From: Kribbella antibiotica
Lineage (GTDB): Bacteria > Actinomycetota > Actinomycetes > Propionibacteriales > Kribbellaceae
Assembly: GCF_004349055.1 (NCBI RefSeq)
Contig: NZ_SMKX01000018.1
Coordinates: 25,884-89,883 of the forward strand
Reading direction: 5' to 3'
DNA: 64,000 nt
Numbering within the stretch: position 1 is the first letter of the stretch; each line of letters starts with the position of its first letter. A model generated the notes under the pieces. It saw only the letters and a program-made list of their open reading frames with translations, was not told the origin of the DNA and did no database searches. The position numbers and the translations under genes were made by a program. Positions 43,047 through 52,719 of the stretch are shown in pieces.

Positions 43047-43820
43047 TCAGACTCCGTGACCGCCGTGCGCCTGCGCACGAGCCTCGGGACGGAATCCGTT
43101 GCGCGGGCTCAGCGTGTCGTCGCCGTTGCCCAGTGCCTTGAGCTGCTCGGTGAAGTACGTCTTCAACCGGCTGCGGTACTCGCGCTCGTAGGCGTGCAGG
43201 TCGTCGATCGTGCGCTCCAGCTGGCCCTTCTGCTTCTCCAGGGTGCCCAGCATCTGCGCACGACGCTCGGCGATCTCGCCGTCGAGCTTCTCGGCGCGCG
43301 AGCGAGCCTCACCGGTCATCCGGTCAGCCTTGCCCCGAGCCTCGTTCTCCAGGCGCTCGGCCTTGGCGCGGGCCTCACCGATGATCTTGTCGGCGGTGTC
43401 CTTCGCCTCCTGGACCAGGTCGTCGGAGTGCTTGGTGGCCATCTCCAGCAGCCGCACCGCGGAGCTGGACGCGTCGCCGACGGTCCCTGCTGCCGCAGCA
43501 GCCCCCGCGGCTACTACCGCGGGCACCACGACTGGTGGCTTCTCTTCGATGATCGGCTTCTCGACGACCACCGGCTGCGGCTTCGGCTGCTGCACGACGG
43601 GCGGCAGCGCGGCGGTCTGGTCGACCGGCCGCTCCTGTCCGGCCCCGGCGCGCTGGGCGGCCGCGAGCTTGGCCCGCAGCTCCTCGTTCTCGGCGAGAAG
43701 GCGCTCAAGCTCGGCCTCCACCTCGTCGAGGAAGGAGTCGACCTCTGTGACGTCGTAGCCCTCCCGTAGTCGGACGGGCGTGAACTGCTTCGAGCGGACG
43801 TCATCCGGCGTCAGCGGCAT
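43047..43820 (-). CDS. divIVA: DivIVA/Wag31 polar growth protein
   Basis: 257 residues. The N-terminal lipid-binding domain reads LTPDDVRSKQFTPVRLREGY, followed by a first coiled coil (EVDSFLDEVEAELERLLAE). A Pro/Val/Ala-rich linker (about residues 65-110) precedes the main coiled coil rich in Arg/Glu/Ala (EARAKAERLENEARGKAD). The Ala/Gly-rich HGGHGV tail is at the C-terminus. It marks curved membrane at poles and directs apical peptidoglycan synthesis. Its position after sepF and yggT is standard for the phylum. Confidence 0.93.
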   Translation of the reverse strand: MPLTPDDVRSKQFTPVRLREGYDVTEVDSFLDEVEAELERLLAENEELRAKLAAAQRAGAGQERPVDQTAALPPVVQQPKPQPVVVEKPIIEEKPPVVVPAVVAAGAAAAAGTVGDASSSAVRLLEMATKHSDDLVQEAKDTADKIIGEARAKAERLENEARGKADRMTGEARSRAEKLDGEIAERRAQMLGTLEKQKGQLERTIDDLHAYEREYRSRLKTYFTEQLKALGNGDDTLSPRNGFRPEARAQAHGGHGV

Positions 43821-43982
43821 CTTTCACCTCGTTTGTCTGTGTCTTGGCGGAGTCCCCGTGGTCTTCACCTCGGCGACTCAGTAGATCACGTTATCGCTTC
43901 GTTGTGTTGTGACGGAATCCGGGCGGGCGACAACGGTCGAGGACTTCTGTTCTCCGAGACTCTACCTACCCCGTCCCAACCG

Positions 43983-44303
43983 CTATATCCCGGCGACCCG
44001 CAGCGAGTTCAGGGCGGTCGAGTTGATCGACATCGCCACGGAGACGATGACGAACAGCATCAGCATCGACAGGTCGATCCGGATCCCGCCGGCCCCGATC
44101 GGGGGCAGGATCCGCCGGAGCGGACGCAGAGCTGGGTCGGTGACCGAGTAGATGGCCTCGAAAAGGAGCAGCAACGGCCCCTTCGGGTGCCATTGCGGCG
44201 CGAACATGACGATCAGTCCGAGTACGAACCGCGCCACCAGCATCAAGAAGAAGGCGAGCAGTACCCAACTGAGAACACTGAGGACGAGCATTAGAGCAAC
44301 CAT
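43983..44303 (-). CDS. YggT-family membrane protein
   Basis: 106 residues with two strongly hydrophobic helices (VLSVLSWVLLAFFLMLVARFV and MLMLFVIVSVAMSINS) separated by EAIYSVTDPALRPLRRILPP, the family signature. It is found between sepF and divIVA in Actinobacteria and is thought to take part in division or membrane organisation; the molecular role is unknown. Confidence 0.9.
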   Translation of the reverse strand: MVALMLVLSVLSWVLLAFFLMLVARFVLGLIVMFAPQWHPKGPLLLLFEAIYSVTDPALRPLRRILPPIGAGGIRIDLSMLMLFVIVSVAMSINSTALNSLRVAGI

Positions 44304-44351
44304 GTCGTCAACGAGTGTAGAAGACGCGGGAAGTCACCGGGGCCACCACGA

Positions 44352-44912
44352 TCAACTCTGGTTGTAGAACCCGTCCGCGGCGATCTTCTCCTTCTCCTCC
44401 GCGGCGACCGTCACGTTCGGCGGGCAGACCAGGAACACCTTGGTGGTGATCCGCTCGATGGAGCCGCGGCAGCAGAAGATCAGGCCGGCGGCGAAGTCCA
44501 CGAGACGCTTGGCGTCGGCGTGGTCCATCTCGGTCAGGTTCATGATGACGGGCGTGCCGTCGCGGAAGTGCTCACCGATCACACGCGCCTCGTTGTAGCT
44601 GCGCGGGTGCACGGTGGTGATGCGGGCCAACTCGGTAACCTCCGGGGACGGTGCGACACCGCGTCGTTCTGGGAACTTGCTGACCGTGCCGCCCGGCTCC
44701 TCGCGCCCCTGGTGCTGCTCAGGGCGGGATTCCGGCCGCTCGCGGCTCTCCCGGCCGGCCGGAACCGGCTCGGTCTCGGGGGTATCCCCGTCGGCGGCTT
44801 CGTCGTCGTACTCGTACTCGTCGTCGTATTCGTCGTCGTACCGAGCGTTGTAGCGCTCCCCGTCCTCGACCAAGCCGAGGTACACACCCATCTTGCGCAG
44901 TGCGCCGCTCAT
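44352..44912 (-). CDS. sepF: Cell division protein SepF
   Basis: 186 residues. The N-terminal amphipathic membrane anchor is [17 protein letters not shown], then an acidic Asp/Tyr/Glu-rich linker (about residues 20-45), then the compact alpha/beta core ([38 protein letters not shown]). SepF tethers FtsZ filaments to the membrane, a task that in Actinobacteria lacking FtsA falls to it. ATG 44912 gives the standard N-terminus; a longer in-frame ORF opens at 44957. Confidence 0.94.
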   Translation of the reverse strand: MSGALRKMGVYLGLVEDGERYNARYDDEYDDEYEYDDEAADGDTPETEPVPAGRESRERPESRPEQHQGREEPGGTVSKFPERRGVAPSPEVTELARITTVHPRSYNEARVIGEHFRDGTPVIMNLTEMDHADAKRLVDFAAGLIFCCRGSIERITTKVFLVCPPNVTVAAEEKEKIAADGFYNQS

Positions 44913-44981
44913 GGCCCTCCAGCCTCTCGATCCGGTGTCGACGACAACGGCGAGCAAGAAAAATCTTGCTCGATGTCGACA

Positions 44982-45692
44982 CTAACCGAGTGAAGGACGC
45001 GTACCGAGTAAGGCGCGCCCGAGCCGGACATGTGTCGCTCCATGCCGGATCGCGGCCTCGAGGTCGCCGCTCATGCCGGCCGAGATCCAGGTGGCCGCGG
45101 CGTGTTCGGAGCGTAGCCGGGCGGCCACTTCCTGCAGACCGGCGAACGCCTTGTCAGGCTCGGATCCGAGCGGCGCGACCGCCATCACCCCGGCCAGCTC
45201 CAGACCGTCCGCGGCCGCGACTTCAGCAGCCAACTCCGGTACGTCGGCCGGTGCCACCCCACCGCGGTCAGCCCCGGTCGCGGCGCCGTCCGGCCCGTAC
45301 GATGCCAGGCTCACCTGCAGGAGGCATCGGAGCGTCTTTTCCTCGGCCACGGCGGCCTTCGACAGCGCGCCGACCAGCGACAACCGGTCCACCGAATGCA
45401 CGACAGACGCGTGCCGGACGACCGAGCGAGCCTTCTTCGACTGCAACTGCCCGACGAAGTGCCAGGTGAGTTCCGGATGCTCCGGCGCCTTCACCTTGAG
45501 CTCCTGCTCGCGGTTCTCCCCGACGTCCACCACTCCGAGGGCCGCCAGCGCCGCCACATCGCTGACTGGGAAGGTTTTAGTGATCGCGACAAGGGTGACC
45601 TCCTGCGGAGCTCTCCCGGCCGCCACACAGGCCTTCTCGATCCGTTCCTGTGCCAGTTGCAGATTGTCGCGGAGCTCTTGCTCTCGGTTCAT
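44982..45692 (-). CDS. YggS/PLPBP-family pyridoxal phosphate homeostasis protein
   Basis: 236-residue TIM-barrel PLP-binding protein: TLVAITKTFPVSDVAAL with the PLP lysine, GENREQELKVKAPE, WHFVGQLQSKKAR and ISAGMSGDLEAAIRHGATHVRLG. It has no known catalytic reaction and buffers PLP. ATG 45692 overlaps the pgeF stop (ATGA). Placement between ftsZ-pgeF and sepF is conserved in Gram-positive bacteria. Confidence 0.93.
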   Translation of the reverse strand: MNREQELRDNLQLAQERIEKACVAAGRAPQEVTLVAITKTFPVSDVAALAALGVVDVGENREQELKVKAPEHPELTWHFVGQLQSKKARSVVRHASVVHSVDRLSLVGALSKAAVAEEKTLRCLLQVSLASYGPDGAATGADRGGVAPADVPELAAEVAAADGLELAGVMAVAPLGSEPDKAFAGLQEVAARLRSEHAAATWISAGMSGDLEAAIRHGATHVRLGRALLGTRPSLG

Positions 45693-46426
45693 ACGAGTTT
45701 CACCAGACCGGCCAGACGACCGCTCTGCTTGCCTTCGCGGCGGTACGAGTAGAGGTTCTCCGATTCCATCGTGCAGCCGCGCGCGTCCTCGATCACGTCG
45801 ACACCGAGCTCGGTCAGCTGTGCTTTGACTCCCGCCGCCACGTCGAGCGCCGGTGTCCCCCAGCTTGTCTCCGAGTACGACGCCGGCACCCGCTCGCTGA
45901 TTTCGGCCCGCATCGCTTCGGGCACCTCGTAGCAGTTGCCGCACGCATTCGGCCCGAGGACCGCAGTGATCCGGTCGGCGCCGAGGGCGCGCATCGCCTC
46001 CACTGTGGCGGACGCAACACCGACGTACATGCCGGGTCGTCCGGAGTGAGCGGCACCGATGATGCCGTTCTCACTGTCAGCAAGCAGAACTGGCAGACAG
46101 TCAGCGGCCCGGACCGCGAGCACGATGTCCGTGCGGGTGGTCACGATCGCGTCGACGCGCGGCACCGGGTTGAGCGGAATCGGGTCGCCCGGCCGGATGA
46201 CGTGCACATCACGTCCGTGCACCTGACTCACCCGGATGACGTACTCCGGAGCGACCCCGAAGGCCGCTCCGACCCGGCGGAAATTCTCGCCGATCCGCTC
46301 GGCGTCCTCCCCCAGCTCACCGGAGCCACCGAGGTTCAGCTCGCCGTACGGCGGTTGGCTGGTCCCGCCGAAGCGGTCGGTGACGGCGAAGCGGGCAGCA
46401 CCATGAACCGCGTCGTAACTGAACAC
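45689..46426 (-). CDS. pgeF: Peptidoglycan editing factor PgeF (laccase-domain, YfiH/DUF152)
   Basis: 245 residues from GTG 46426 (a TTG two codons earlier is possible). Zinc-ligand blocks are VSQVHGRDVHV, VRAADCLPVLLADSENG and GAAHSGRPGM; SYRREGKQSGRLAGLV is the C-terminal motif. The AHSGR segment replaces the more common AHAGR. Family members remove misincorporated residues such as L-Ser from peptidoglycan precursors and have been reported to hydrolyse purine nucleosides. It follows ftsZ by 28 bases. Confidence 0.9.
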   Translation of the reverse strand: MFSYDAVHGAARFAVTDRFGGTSQPPYGELNLGGSGELGEDAERIGENFRRVGAAFGVAPEYVIRVSQVHGRDVHVIRPGDPIPLNPVPRVDAIVTTRTDIVLAVRAADCLPVLLADSENGIIGAAHSGRPGMYVGVASATVEAMRALGADRITAVLGPNACGNCYEVPEAMRAEISERVPASYSETSWGTPALDVAAGVKAQLTELGVDVIEDARGCTMESENLYSYRREGKQSGRLAGLVKLV

Positions 46427-46454
46427 GACCAAAGGCTACCCGCGCACCTGACAG

Positions 46455-47936
46455 TTACTTCAGGAAATCCGGAATGTCGAGGTCGTCTTCGGCCGGATCC
46501 GGCTTGGGGGCCGGGCGGACGGGAGCGGCCGGGCGCGTCTGCTGCGGCGGGGGTGTTGAGGTGCTGGGTCCGGTGGTCGGCCAGGTGTTCTGCGTGGCCG
46601 GTGCGGGCTGGGTCGGCTGCACGGTGCGAACCGGCTCACCGGCCTGCGGGCGCGCCGAGTGCGTGGTGCCCTGGACCGGACGGCCTTCGTTCTGTGTCGG
46701 GACCGGGACGGTGTCGTCGGTCGGCGACGTCGGGTACGGCGAGGCGACCGGCTGGCTCACGGGAGCCTGGGCCGGCTGCTGAACCGGCGGCGGCGTCTGC
46801 TGTGCCGGTGCGGGCTGCTGAGCCGGCGGTGCAGCCGGAGCGGACATCTGCTCCGAGTACGACGGCTGCTGTGCCGGCGGCTGCTGCTGCTGAGCCTGCT
46901 GAACCGGCGGCTGCTGCTGAGCGGGCGGCGTCGTGGCCGGCCGGGACTGCGAACGAGCCTGGTTCATCGCCTGCTCGCGGCGCTTCGGCATCCCACCGTC
47001 GAACCCGGCCGCGATCACGGTGACCCGCACCTCGTCGCCGAGAGCGTCGTCGATGACCGCACCGAAGATGATGTTGGCGTCGGTGTGTGCCGACTCCGAG
47101 ACGAGCTGGGCCGCCTCGTTGATCTCGAACAGGCCTAGGTCGGACCCGCCGGCGATCGAGAGCAGCACGCCGTGCGCACCCTCGATGCTTGCCTCCAGCA
47201 ACGGAGACGAGATCGCTGCCTCGGCGGCGGCGACCGCGCGGTCCTCACCGCGCGACGAGCCGATGCCCATCAGCGCGGAGCCGGCGTTCGACATGACTGC
47301 CTTGACGTCCGCGAAGTCCACGTTGATCAGACCCGGGGTCGTAATCAGGTCGGTGATACCGGAGACACCCTGCAGCAGCACCTGGTCGGCCTGCTTGAAG
47401 GCGTCCAGCACGGACACCGCGCGGTCAGAGATGGTCAGCAGCCGGTCGTTCGGGATGACGATCAGGGTGTCGACCTCTTCGCGAAGCGCGGCGATGCCGT
47501 CTTCGGCCTGGGTCGCGCGGCGCTTGCCCTCGAACGAGAACGGCCGCGTCACCACACCGATCGTCAGCGCCCCGAGCGAGCGCGCGATCCGGGACACCAC
47601 GGGGGCGCCGCCGGTGCCGGTTCCACCGCCTTCACCGGCAGTGACGAAGACCATGTCGGAGCCCTTGAGGGCCTCCTCGATCTCCTCGGCGTGATCTTCC
47701 GCGGCCTTCTGCCCGATCGCCGGGTTCGCCCCGGCGCCGAGGCCGCGGGTCTCCTCGCGGCCGATGTCGAGCTTGACGTCCGCGTCGCTCATCAACAACG
47801 CTTGCGCGTCCGTGTTGATGGCGATGAACTCAACGCCCTTCAGGCCGTGCTCGATCATCCGGTTGACGGCGTTCACGCCGCCTCCGCCGATACCGACGAC
47901 CTTGATGAGTGCCAGGTAGTTCTGCGGTGCCGCCAC
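46455..47936 (-). CDS. ftsZ: Cell division protein FtsZ, with a long C-terminal linker
   Basis: 493 residues. The tubulin signature GGGTGTG is at 103-109, the T7 loop [11 protein letters not shown] near 208-218, and the C-terminal peptide [10 protein letters not shown] at the end for binding SepF and other partners. Residues from about 320 to 480 form a Pro/Gln/Ala/Thr-rich linker, much longer than in most bacteria (total length is typically 380-410). The GTPase polymerises into the Z-ring at midcell. Confidence 0.97.
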   Translation of the reverse strand: MAAPQNYLALIKVVGIGGGGVNAVNRMIEHGLKGVEFIAINTDAQALLMSDADVKLDIGREETRGLGAGANPAIGQKAAEDHAEEIEEALKGSDMVFVTAGEGGGTGTGGAPVVSRIARSLGALTIGVVTRPFSFEGKRRATQAEDGIAALREEVDTLIVIPNDRLLTISDRAVSVLDAFKQADQVLLQGVSGITDLITTPGLINVDFADVKAVMSNAGSALMGIGSSRGEDRAVAAAEAAISSPLLEASIEGAHGVLLSIAGGSDLGLFEINEAAQLVSESAHTDANIIFGAVIDDALGDEVRVTVIAAGFDGGMPKRREQAMNQARSQSRPATTPPAQQQPPVQQAQQQQPPAQQPSYSEQMSAPAAPPAQQPAPAQQTPPPVQQPAQAPVSQPVASPYPTSPTDDTVPVPTQNEGRPVQGTTHSARPQAGEPVRTVQPTQPAPATQNTWPTTGPSTSTPPPQQTRPAAPVRPAPKPDPAEDDLDIPDFLK

Positions 47937-48087
47937 AGTCCGCGCCTCTCGCCTCGTGCTGTTCCCGTTGTCCAGCGAAAAGACTGAACCTCAACTGAAT
48001 ACTTAGACTTATGTCAACTTTAGATTACGTCGCACCGTACGGGACCCTTGACAGCAAAGTCCACGCGCCTCGCCGTCGTGAGACGCT
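47937..48087 (-). promoter_or_regulatory. AT-rich region before ftsZ, likely promoters
   Basis: The gap contains a markedly AT-rich stretch, unlike its surroundings. A consensus-like TTGACA lies on the minus strand at 48017-48012, followed by CTAAGTATTCAG; TAATCT lies just upstream. The exact -10 cannot be set at standard spacing, but a dedicated ftsZ promoter here is usual. Confidence 0.4.
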
Positions 48088-48840
48088 TCAGCGCCCACCA
48101 ATGACACTTTCGCCTTTGGTGACAGGGAGATCGGGCGCCGAGACGTCGTACACCACAGCTTTGCGTTTCATCAGCACAGTGAGTACTTCGGCCTTGCGCG
48201 CGCTGTCGTCGGAGCTCCCCCAGACAACCTTCACGCCACCACCGAGGTTCAGTGTGATCGAGTCCGGCGAAGCCGCCGTGATCGACCCCACCTGACCCCG
48301 CAACACCTCCGGCAAAGCCGCCGAAACCGTCACCACTGAACGAATCGTTTGTTCACGCCGCGGACCCGTCACCTTGGCCTCCGGCAACCCGGTCGGCCGG
48401 GTCGTCGAAGTCTTGAACGACGTCCCGGTCGCATCCACCAACTCGTACCGCGTGCCGTCGGTCACCACGACCACCGGCACTCGCTCGGTGATCACGATCA
48501 CCACCTTGTTCGGCCACGCCCGCGTCACCTGCGCGTCCGCCACGGCCGGGATCGTCCGCACCCGGGTCGCGATCGCCGACAGCTCGACCTTCGCCAGCGG
48601 TGTACCCAGCGGTGCCGCGGCAGCCTGTTCGATCGTTGCCACCGGCACCGTATCGGCACCACTCACCCGAACGCCCTGCACAGCGAACGCGGCGGAGAAG
48701 TAGAACAGCCAGACGACCAGGCCGCCGAGCAGAACCACCCCACCACCGATCGCCCACGGCAACCAGCTTCGCCAGCGCACCAGCCGTTGCCGGCGCGCGA
48801 ACCGCTGCTGAGCCCGAGCCAGATCAGCGCTCTGGCTCAT
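48088..48840 (-). CDS. ftsQ: Cell division protein FtsQ
   Basis: 250 residues: a basic cytoplasmic N-terminus, one membrane helix (WAIGGGVVLLGGLVVWLFYF), then the POTRA domain (FAVQGVRVSGADTVPVATIEQAA) and the FtsQ domain (ERVPVVVVTDGTRYELVD). It links FtsL and other periplasmic divisome proteins. It lies between murC and ftsZ. Confidence 0.93.
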   Translation of the reverse strand: MSQSADLARAQQRFARRQRLVRWRSWLPWAIGGGVVLLGGLVVWLFYFSAAFAVQGVRVSGADTVPVATIEQAAAAPLGTPLAKVELSAIATRVRTIPAVADAQVTRAWPNKVVIVITERVPVVVVTDGTRYELVDATGTSFKTSTTRPTGLPEAKVTGPRREQTIRSVVTVSAALPEVLRGQVGSITAASPDSITLNLGGGVKVVWGSSDDSARKAEVLTVLMKRKAVVYDVSAPDLPVTKGESVIGGR

Positions 48841-48873
48841 GCAGCAACCTTACGTTGAAAAAACCCCACGCAA

Positions 48874-50334
48874 TTACTTCAGCACAGGCTCGGAAGAGAC
48901 TGGCGCAGACTCGCGGAGGGCAGCCCGTTCGGCCAGCAAACCAACGACTTCCGGGCCGATCAGCGACACGTCCCCTGCCCCCATGGTGACCACGAGATCA
49001 CCCGGTACGGCGAGATCCGCGACCAGCTGCGGTACGGCGGACCACGACGGCTCGAACCGCACCTGCTCCGGCTTCAGCGGCACGTGGTTGGCCAGCAACG
49101 CCCCGGTGATACCCGGCTCAGGGTCCTCGCGGGCCGCGAACACGTCCATCACCACGACCTCGTCGGCCAGTGCCAGCGCCTCGGAGAACGCCGCCGCGAA
49201 GATCCGCGTCCGGCTGAACAGATGCGGCTGGAAGCACGCGATCACGCGCCCCTCCCCCGCCACCTGCCGGGCCGCGATCAGGTCGACCGTCAGCTCGGTC
49301 GGGTGATGCGCATACGAGTCGAAGACGCGAACGCCGTCCTCGAAGCCCTTGAACTCGAACCGCCGTCCGGTCCCGGTGAAGGACGCGAGCCCTTCGGCCA
49401 GGTCGGCCGCGGAGAAGCCGAGCCCGAGCCCCACCGTCAGTGCTGCCGAGGCGTTCAGCGCGTTGTGCTTACCCGCCTGCTGCAGGTGCACGATCGGCAA
49501 CTTCCGCCCGCGGTAGACCGGCACGAACGACTGCGTCGCTCCGGTCGCGGTGAGCTCGGTCACCTGCAGGTCGACATCATCGGACTCGCCGTACGTCCGG
49601 ACGTCGATCCCGTGCTCCCGCGCGTACGCCGTCAGCTTCCGCGCGCCCTCGTCGTCATGGCAGATCACCATGAACCCGCCGGGCAGCACGCGAGCCGTGA
49701 AGTCCTCAAAAGCCTTCCGGTACGACGCTTCGTCACCGTAGTTGTCCAGGTGATCCGGCTCGACCGACGTGACGATCGACACCTCGGGCGCATAGGTCAG
49801 GAACGACTTGTCCGACTCGTCGGCCTCGGCGACGAACAGATCGCCCGTACCGTCGTGGGCGTTGGAGCCGGATTCGTTGAGGTTGCCACCGATCGCGTAC
49901 GACGGATCGACGGCGCAGTGCTGCAACGCGACCGTCAGCATCGACGTGGTGGTCGTCTTGCCGTGCGTACCGGCGACCGCGATCGTCCGGCGGCCGACCA
50001 TCACCGAGGCGAGCGCCGCAGCGCGCGGCAGGATCGGAATCCCGGCAGCGCGCGCAGCAACGACCTCAGGGTTGGTCTCACGAATCGCGGTCGACACCAC
50101 GACGGTGTCCACGTTCGCCACGTTCTCGGCCGCGTGGCCGACCCAGCAGGTGGCGCCCAGCGCGCGCAGGGCGGCCAGAACCTTGCCGTCCTTGGCGTCC
50201 GAGCCGGACACCTCGATACCTCGCGACGCCATGATCCGGGCAATCCCGGACATCCCGGCGCCGCCGATTCCTACGAAGTGCACTCTGCCGAGCTTCTCAG
50301 CCGGTAGCAGGGTGTCAGGAGACGTGACGATCAC
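48874..50334 (-). CDS. murC: UDP-N-acetylmuramate-L-alanine ligase
   Basis: 486 residues. The nucleotide fold GRVHFVGIGGAGMSGIARIM begins near residue 16; the ATP loop AGTHGKTTTT is at 121-130. DGVRVFDSYAHHPTEL and QPHLFSRTRIFAAAF are Mur ligase C-terminal blocks. The GTG at 50334 overlaps the murG stop (GTGA). It adds the first amino acid to UDP-MurNAc. Confidence 0.96.
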   Translation of the reverse strand: MIVTSPDTLLPAEKLGRVHFVGIGGAGMSGIARIMASRGIEVSGSDAKDGKVLAALRALGATCWVGHAAENVANVDTVVVSTAIRETNPEVVAARAAGIPILPRAAALASVMVGRRTIAVAGTHGKTTTTSMLTVALQHCAVDPSYAIGGNLNESGSNAHDGTGDLFVAEADESDKSFLTYAPEVSIVTSVEPDHLDNYGDEASYRKAFEDFTARVLPGGFMVICHDDEGARKLTAYAREHGIDVRTYGESDDVDLQVTELTATGATQSFVPVYRGRKLPIVHLQQAGKHNALNASAALTVGLGLGFSAADLAEGLASFTGTGRRFEFKGFEDGVRVFDSYAHHPTELTVDLIAARQVAGEGRVIACFQPHLFSRTRIFAAAFSEALALADEVVVMDVFAAREDPEPGITGALLANHVPLKPEQVRFEPSWSAVPQLVADLAVPGDLVVTMGAGDVSLIGPEVVGLLAERAALRESAPVSSEPVLK

Positions 50335-51428
50335 GAGGCCGACCTCACCACATCCAGGATGATCTGCGCCAATCGGTCGTCGGCGTCCGTACGGATGACG
50401 CCTGTCGCTGCAGTGGACATGGCTGTCAGACGCGCAGAGTCGTGCAGAAGTTGCGGCACGGTCGCCCGCACCCACTCCGGAGTCACCTCGGCGTTGTCGA
50501 CGAGCAGGCCGCCGCCCGCATCCACGACAGGCTTGGCGTTCTGTCGCTGCTCACCGTTACCGTGCGGCAACGGAACGTAGATCGCGGGCAGGCCGACACC
50601 GGAGACCTCGGTCACCGTGTTGGCCCCCGAGCGGCACACGACCAGGTCGGCCGCGGCATACGCGAGGTCCATCCGGTCGACGTACGAAAGCACCCGGTAC
50701 GGCGCTGGGCCGGTCTGCGCGACCTCCAGCGAGTTCTTCGGGCCGATCACGTGCAGAACCTGCACGCCGGCCGACTGCAGATCCGCAGCGGCACCGGCGA
50801 ATGCGTTGTTCAGCTGCTGCGCGCCCTGCGAGCCGCCGGTCACGAGCAGCGTCGGCAGCTCCGGGTTCAGCCCGAAGAACGCCTGCGCCTCGGCGCGGAC
50901 CGCAGCCCGGTCGAGCGTCGAAATCGCCCGGCGGATCGGCAGGCCGACGTACTGGGCGTGGGGCAGCTCGGAGCCGGGGAACGACGTGATGACGTGCTGC
51001 GTGCAGTATTTGGCCGCGAACTTGTTCGCGATACCGGGCACGGCGTTGCCTTCGTGCACCACGATCGGCGTCTTGCGGCGCCAGGCCGCGACGTACGCCG
51101 GGGTGGACACGTAGCCGCCGAAGCCGACCAGTACGTCGGCCTTGGCCTCGTCGAGGATCTTGCGGGCCGCGGAGACCGAGGCCAGCATCTTTCCCGGGAC
51201 GGCGAGCAGGGCCGGCGTGGGCTTGCGCGGCAGCGGGACCGGCGGAATCAGCTCGAGGCGGTACCCGGCCTCGGGGACGACCCGGGTCTCGATCCCGCGC
51301 TCGGTGCCGAGGGCGAGGATCTCGATGGTCGGGTCGATCCGGCGCAGGGCGTCGGCAGTGGCGATCAGGGGGGAGGTGTGACCGGCGGTACCGCCACCGG
51401 CCAGGACAATACTCGGCACAGCTTTCAA
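50331..51428 (-). CDS. murG: Lipid II synthase MurG (UDP-GlcNAc transferase)
   Basis: 365 residues from TTG 51428, or 362 from GTG 51419, which has GAAAG nearby. The N-terminal glycine loop is SIVLAGGGTAGHTSPLIA, then GFGGYVSTPAYVAAWR, TGGSQGAQQLNNAF and the UDP-GlcNAc site VCRSGANTVTEVSGVGLPAIYVPLP. It adds GlcNAc to lipid I on the inner membrane face to make lipid II. Confidence 0.95.
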   Translation of the reverse strand: MKAVPSIVLAGGGTAGHTSPLIATADALRRIDPTIEILALGTERGIETRVVPEAGYRLELIPPVPLPRKPTPALLAVPGKMLASVSAARKILDEAKADVLVGFGGYVSTPAYVAAWRRKTPIVVHEGNAVPGIANKFAAKYCTQHVITSFPGSELPHAQYVGLPIRRAISTLDRAAVRAEAQAFFGLNPELPTLLVTGGSQGAQQLNNAFAGAAADLQSAGVQVLHVIGPKNSLEVAQTGPAPYRVLSYVDRMDLAYAAADLVVCRSGANTVTEVSGVGLPAIYVPLPHGNGEQRQNAKPVVDAGGGLLVDNAEVTPEWVRATVPQLLHDSARLTAMSTAATGVIRTDADDRLAQIILDVVRSAS

Positions 51429-51447
51429 CGCTCCGCAGCTCTACTTG

Positions 51448-52704
51448 TCAGGACGAACGCGAGGTGGCCAGAAACCGGAACCGCGGCCGTCTCGTCTCCT
51501 TGAGAGCGGCCTGCGCACCGGGTTCGACCTTCGCGAAGGACAGCAGCATGCCGATCGCGATCAGCGTCGGCAGCAGTGCGGAACCACCGTACGACAAAAG
51601 CGGGAGCGGAATTCCCACGATCGGTAGCAGTCCGATCACGGCGCCCAGGTTGACCAGCGTCTGGGCCATGATCCAGACCGTGATTCCGGCGGCCGCATAG
51701 CGGACGAACGGCTCGGTGTTCCGGGTCGCGATCCGGCACCCGGCGTAGGCCAGGGTGAGGAACAGCGCGAGCACGGTGAGTGACCCGAACAGGCCGAGCT
51801 CCTCACCGATCACCGAGAAGATGAAGTCGGTGTGCGCCTCGGGCAGGTTGCCCCACTTCTGCCGGCTGTTCCCGATCCCGACGCCCCACCAGCCGCCGGT
51901 CGAGAGCGCGTAGAACGAGTGGTAGGCCTGCCAGCCGATCGCGGTCGGGTCGGCGAACGGGTTCATGAACGACGTGACCCGGTCCAGCCGGTGGCTGGCC
52001 GTGGTGACGAAGTACGTCGCTATCAGGCCGACCACCGCGATCGTCGCGATGAACAGCCGGGTCGGCGCACCGACCACCCAGATCATCCCGATCATGATCG
52101 ACATCAGCACCAGCGACGTACCTAGGTCGTGCTGGCCGACGACCAGCGCGATGATCAGGCCGCAGACCGGGATCATCGGCACCAGCAGGTGCTTCCACTG
52201 AGTCAGCAGCTTCTGCTTGCGGGCATAGAGATCGGCACACCACATCACCAGCGCGAGCTTGGCGAACTCACTCGGCTGGATCTGCAGCGGACCACCGAGG
52301 GTCAGCCAGTTGTTGTTGCCCTTGACGCCCTTACCGAGACCCGGCACGTACGTCAGCACCAGCAGCAGCACGGCGCCGAGCAGCGCGATGTAGGCGAGCA
52401 TCCGGAAGTGCCGCGGCGTCATCCGGGAGGCGACGTACGCCATCGGAAGGCCGACACCGACCCAGATCAGCTGCCGAATGAAGATCGTGTAGCTGTTTCC
52501 GTTCGCCCGCAGCGACAGCACGCTCGATGCCGACAGCACCATCAGCAGCCCGAGCACCAGCAACAGGCCGGTCGCCCCGAGCAGGATGTGGTACGACGTC
52601 AGCGGTCGGTCGAGCACCTCGCGGATCGCAGCGATCCAGGGGCGTTCAGCGACCCGTTCAGGGGCCGGCTTGTCCCGGCCGGCTCCGTCGGCGATCGATG
52701 TCAC
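51448..52704 (-). CDS. ftsW: Septal peptidoglycan glycosyltransferase FtsW (SEDS family)
   Basis: 418 residues with about ten membrane helices. SEDS motifs are QIQPSEFAKLALVMW, VVGQHDLGTSLVLM, GIGNSRQKWGNLPEAHTDFIF and GIPLPLLSYGGSALLP. It polymerises lipid II with its partner FtsI at the septum. GTG 52704 is 15 bases after the murD stop. Confidence 0.95.
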   Translation of the reverse strand: MTSIADGAGRDKPAPERVAERPWIAAIREVLDRPLTSYHILLGATGLLLVLGLLMVLSASSVLSLRANGNSYTIFIRQLIWVGVGLPMAYVASRMTPRHFRMLAYIALLGAVLLLVLTYVPGLGKGVKGNNNWLTLGGPLQIQPSEFAKLALVMWCADLYARKQKLLTQWKHLLVPMIPVCGLIIALVVGQHDLGTSLVLMSIMIGMIWVVGAPTRLFIATIAVVGLIATYFVTTASHRLDRVTSFMNPFADPTAIGWQAYHSFYALSTGGWWGVGIGNSRQKWGNLPEAHTDFIFSVIGEELGLFGSLTVLALFLTLAYAGCRIATRNTEPFVRYAAAGITVWIMAQTLVNLGAVIGLLPIVGIPLPLLSYGGSALLPTLIAIGMLLSFAKVEPGAQAALKETRRPRFRFLATSRSS

Positions 52705-52719
52705 GCGATCACCCCCGGG

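Noticed and set aside
47937..48087. A precisely placed ftsZ promoter
   Set aside because: TTGACA is clear but no -10 lies at 16-18 bp from it, so only the region is reported.
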